This document shows positions 6,111 to 8,109 of a stretch of 8,109 nucleotides of DNA, piece by piece (the stretch's first letter is position 1; each line of letters starts with the position of its first letter). The notes beneath the pieces are model-generated. The model was given only the letters and a program-made list of their open reading frames with translations. It did not search any database and was not told the origin of the DNA. Source of the stretch: Candidatus Aminicenantota bacterium (GTDB taxonomy: Bacteria; Acidobacteriota; Aminicenantia; UBA2199); contig JAUXFB010000044.1 of assembly GCA_030620255.1 (NCBI GenBank), forward strand, positions 1 to 8,109, written 5' to 3'. Position numbers and translations under genes: made by a program.

Positions 6111-6899
6111 TTATGTTGGTAAAAGTAAGCTCTTTTCATTATTTACATTTATTTCCATTATAGTCTCAGTTGATAATTCCATCCGAATTTGGTTTAAATC
6201 AATATCAGATCCATATGAAACAATTGAATATGTATGAAGCTCTTTTGAATAATTTTCTCTGACAAAATTCATTGTTTTCAAAACCTCTTTAAGCAAATCG
6301 CTATCTTTCTCTATTACAAATTTTCTAATGTAAAATGGAATTGAATTAGTTTGAAAAAGAAGAATTGATAGTTTGCCATCTATTTCAAGAAAAAAATCTG
6401 GTGATATTTTCATTTTAGAAAGATTATTAAGAATCTCTATAGTCGAATTCCCAATATATATAAGACTAACATTATTCTTTTCAAACAAATTTTCTATTTT
6501 ATCTTTAAAACTCTTTTTAAAAAGAATAGATAATATCTTTTTTTTATTCAGTCTAAAATAACTATGCTTATACTGCTCAATATTTTCAGGGAAAACCTTT
6601 CCTAATCTCCATTCAACAATATCTCTTCTTTGAACTTCATTAATAGGAAGTTTATCAAACTCAAAAATGTTAAAAATGAAATTCCTGGAATTTAAAATAA
6701 TTCCAGTTTCAACTTCTAATAATTCTCTTTTAATATCCAGAAAATCATAGGTATCCAAATCTAAAACAGTTAAATTTTTAATTGTTTTTGTTTTTTTTAA
6801 ACTTCCTCTTATGGTCCTGAGAATATCAATATGACTTTCACCAGCATAAATGTATTGAAAAGGTTTTTTAAAACCTAAAAAAAATTCAGCTATACCCAT
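6111..6899 (-). CDS. PilM/GspL-like cytoplasmic actin-fold protein, short and degenerate
   Basis: A 262-residue soluble protein, shorter than typical PilM (about 350 residues). Placement between the ATPase and a PilN-like gene points to the cytoplasmic PilM role of coupling the ATPase to the platform. Sequence support: GIILNSRNFIFNIFEFDKLP (66-85) with the following VQRRDIVEWRLGKVFP (89-104) resembles the 'strand, LP, helix with W-x-L-x-x-x-x-P' region of PilM/GspL. LEIDGKLSILLF (171-182) occupies the place of the second phosphate-loop strand. The usual N-terminal DIG-S-S-type nucleotide loop is not recognisable, and the second loop is degenerate, so ATP binding may be lost. Its ATG overlaps the end of the ATPase gene by 10 bases. 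Family call moderate, supported mainly by gene order. Confidence 0.65.
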   Translation of the reverse strand: MGIAEFFLGFKKPFQYIYAGESHIDILRTIRGSLKKTKTIKNLTVLDLDTYDFLDIKRELLEVETGIILNSRNFIFNIFEFDKLPINEVQRRDIVEWRLGKVFPENIEQYKHSYFRLNKKKILSILFKKSFKDKIENLFEKNNVSLIYIGNSTIEILNNLSKMKISPDFFLEIDGKLSILLFQTNSIPFYIRKFVIEKDSDLLKEVLKTMNFVRENYSKELHTYSIVSYGSDIDLNQIRMELSTETIMEINVNNEKSLLLPT

Positions 6900-8109
6900 T
6901 CTTTTACTGTAACCCTATTTAGTTCCTCCAATGAAGTAATACCTGCTTTTACTTTTTCCAGTCCCTTTTTTCTAAGAGGTGTCATACCTTCTCCCATAGC
7001 AACTTTTTTTATCTCAGATGTTGGCTTTTTATCAAGTATCATCTCCTTTATTTCATCTGTTAATTCCAAAATTTCTCCAATTGCAGTTCTTCCTAAATAA
7101 CCAATTCCAGAACATCCCTGACATCCCTCTGATTTATATATTTTAAAGTCAACTGTGTTTTTCTGAATTCTATTATATAGAAGTTCTTCTTCATCAGGTT
7201 CATAAATTTTTTTACATTCAGGACATAATTTTCTGACAAGTCTTTGAGCAATAATACAGTTTAATGAAGATATAAAACTATAAGTATCAACCCCCATGTG
7301 TATAAATCTTCCAAGAACATCAAAAACATTATTTGCATGCACTGTTGTGAAAACAAGATGACCAGTGAGAGCTGACTGGATTGCAATTTGAGCTGTTTCA
7401 GAATCTCTAATCTCTCCAACCATAATTTTATCAGGATCATGTCTTAAAATAGAACGAAGACCCCTTGCAAAAGTCAATCCTTTTTTTTCATTAACTGGAA
7501 TCTGCGTTACTCCATCGATTTGATATTCAACAGGATCTTCAATTGTAATTATTTTATCCTCAGGAGATTTTATTTCATTCAATGCAGCATAAAGGCTCGT
7601 AGTTTTACCACTTCCTGTAGGTCCAGTCACAAGAAACATTCCATAAGGCTGTCTTATATAATAGTTGATCTTTCCAATAAGAGAGTCAGAAAAGCCCAAC
7701 TGCATTAAATCTAATTCCCCAATATTTTCGGTAATCATCTCTCTATCAAGAATTCTAATAACCGCATTTTCACCATAAATACTTGGCATTATTGAAACTC
7801 TAAAATCAATTGTCTTATGTTTAAATCTCATTCTGAATCTTCCATCCTGAGGAATTCTTCTTTCAGCAATATTAAGTTCAGAAATAACTTTTAGCCTTGT
7901 AATTATTGGTGAATGGTAAATCATATCAAGGGGTTCCATAATCTGGTGTAATATTCCATCTAGCCTGAACTTTATTATAACAGAATGAGCATGAGCCTCA
8001 ATATGAATATCCGAAGCTTTCTTATTTACAGCAGAAAAAACAATATTATTCAACAGTTTAATAACAGAGTCATCTTCTTCAGTAATTGTTTCAATTGTTA
8101 AAGCTTCTT
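6890..8109 (-). CDS. GspE/PilB-type secretion ATPase, N-terminus beyond the window edge
   Basis: Partial gene with 405 residues visible; the frame stays open to the right edge, so the start lies outside. The first visible residues (EALTIETITEEDDSVIKLLNNIV) continue into KKASDIHIEA, the usual family entry to the N2 domain, so the missing part is the N-terminal region. Visible motifs, counted from the edge: Walker A GPTGSGKT (162-169), Asp box ITIEDPVEY (187-195), Walker B IMVGEIRD (228-235) and His box GHLVFTTVHAN (249-259). Two CxxC pairs (C295/C298 and C329/C332) form the zinc-binding C-terminal module of GspE/PilB assembly ATPases; PilT-type retraction ATPases lack it. The hexamer would hydrolyse ATP at the inner membrane to extend a pilus or pseudopilus. 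It ends with TAG, overlapping the PilM-like gene by 10 bases. Confidence 0.95.
   Translation of the reverse strand, partial: EALTIETITEEDDSVIKLLNNIVFSAVNKKASDIHIEAHAHSVIIKFRLDGILHQIMEPLDMIYHSPIITRLKVISELNIAERRIPQDGRFRMRFKHKTIDFRVSIMPSIYGENAVIRILDREMITENIGELDLMQLGFSDSLIGKINYYIRQPYGMFLVTGPTGSGKTTSLYAALNEIKSPEDKIITIEDPVEYQIDGVTQIPVNEKKGLTFARGLRSILRHDPDKIMVGEIRDSETAQIAIQSALTGHLVFTTVHANNVFDVLGRFIHMGVDTYSFISSLNCIIAQRLVRKLCPECKKIYEPDEEELLYNRIQKNTVDFKIYKSEGCQGCSGIGYLGRTAIGEILELTDEIKEMILDKKPTSEIKKVAMGEGMTPLRKKGLEKVKAGITSLEELNRVTVKEWV

Noticed and set aside
5914..6237. 107-codon plus-strand open frame over the PilN/PilM-like junction
   Set aside because: A hydrophobic translation is expected opposite an AT-rich gene with lysine/asparagine and membrane codons; no independent support.
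8051..8053. TTG at 8053 as the start of the ATPase gene
   Set aside because: The frame is open to the window edge, and the upstream residues (EEDDSVIKL) match the usual family sequence before the N2 domain. This TTG is an internal Leu codon.

Overview
The window looks like part of the chromosome of a low-GC, diderm (Gram-negative-type) bacterium. A secretin and an outer-membrane lipoprotein signal imply an outer membrane. Coding is very AT-rich: 301-360 has 24 G+C of 60, while 5401-5460 in the secretion operon has only 11 of 60. I cannot name the lineage. The domain mix (TPR-STN-secretin-cohesin-like lipoprotein beside PilMNOP-like proteins) recalls secretion loci of Desulfobacterota-like and other uncultured diderms. 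No rRNA, tRNA, CRISPR array, insertion sequence or prophage gene was seen.

Layout. (1) 1-133: repeat-rich non-coding DNA, starting with a degenerate 8-bp tandem repeat. (2) 134-1639, minus: a rhomboid intramembrane serine protease with a cytosolic TPR tail. (3) 1640-2083: the only gene-free stretch over 300 bases. It holds a candidate promoter and small hairpin for the rhomboid gene, short direct and tandem repeats (about 1717-1910), six helically phased A-tracts (1970-2026), and a near-consensus promoter for the next gene. (4) 2084-2356, plus: an HU-family DNA-binding protein. (5) 2357-2543: a convergent intergenic region with a long imperfect inverted repeat and a weak bidirectional terminator candidate. 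(6) 2544-8109, minus: six tightly packed genes in the order GspE/PilB-type ATPase (cut by the right edge), PilM-like, PilN-like, PilO-like, PilP/GspC-like and secretin.

How the genes work together. The six-gene block encodes the engine and trans-envelope conduit of a type IV filament machine (type IV pilus or type II secretion family). The cytoplasmic hexameric ATPase drives pilin or pseudopilin assembly. The PilM/PilN/PilO proteins form the inner-membrane alignment platform, the PilP/GspC-like protein bridges the periplasm, and the lipoprotein secretin forms the outer-membrane pore. Neighbouring genes overlap or lie 3 nt apart, so the block is almost certainly one translationally coupled operon whose promoter lies beyond the right edge. 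No pilin, prepilin peptidase, PilC/GspF or PilT is visible, so pilus versus secretion system cannot be settled here. The rhomboid and HU genes are separate transcription units.

Most worth a second look: the secretin's mixed architecture with a cohesin-like C-terminus, the reduced PilM-like protein, the phased A-tract bend at the HU promoter, the inverted repeat between HU and the secretin, and the direct repeats bracketing the rhomboid gene.
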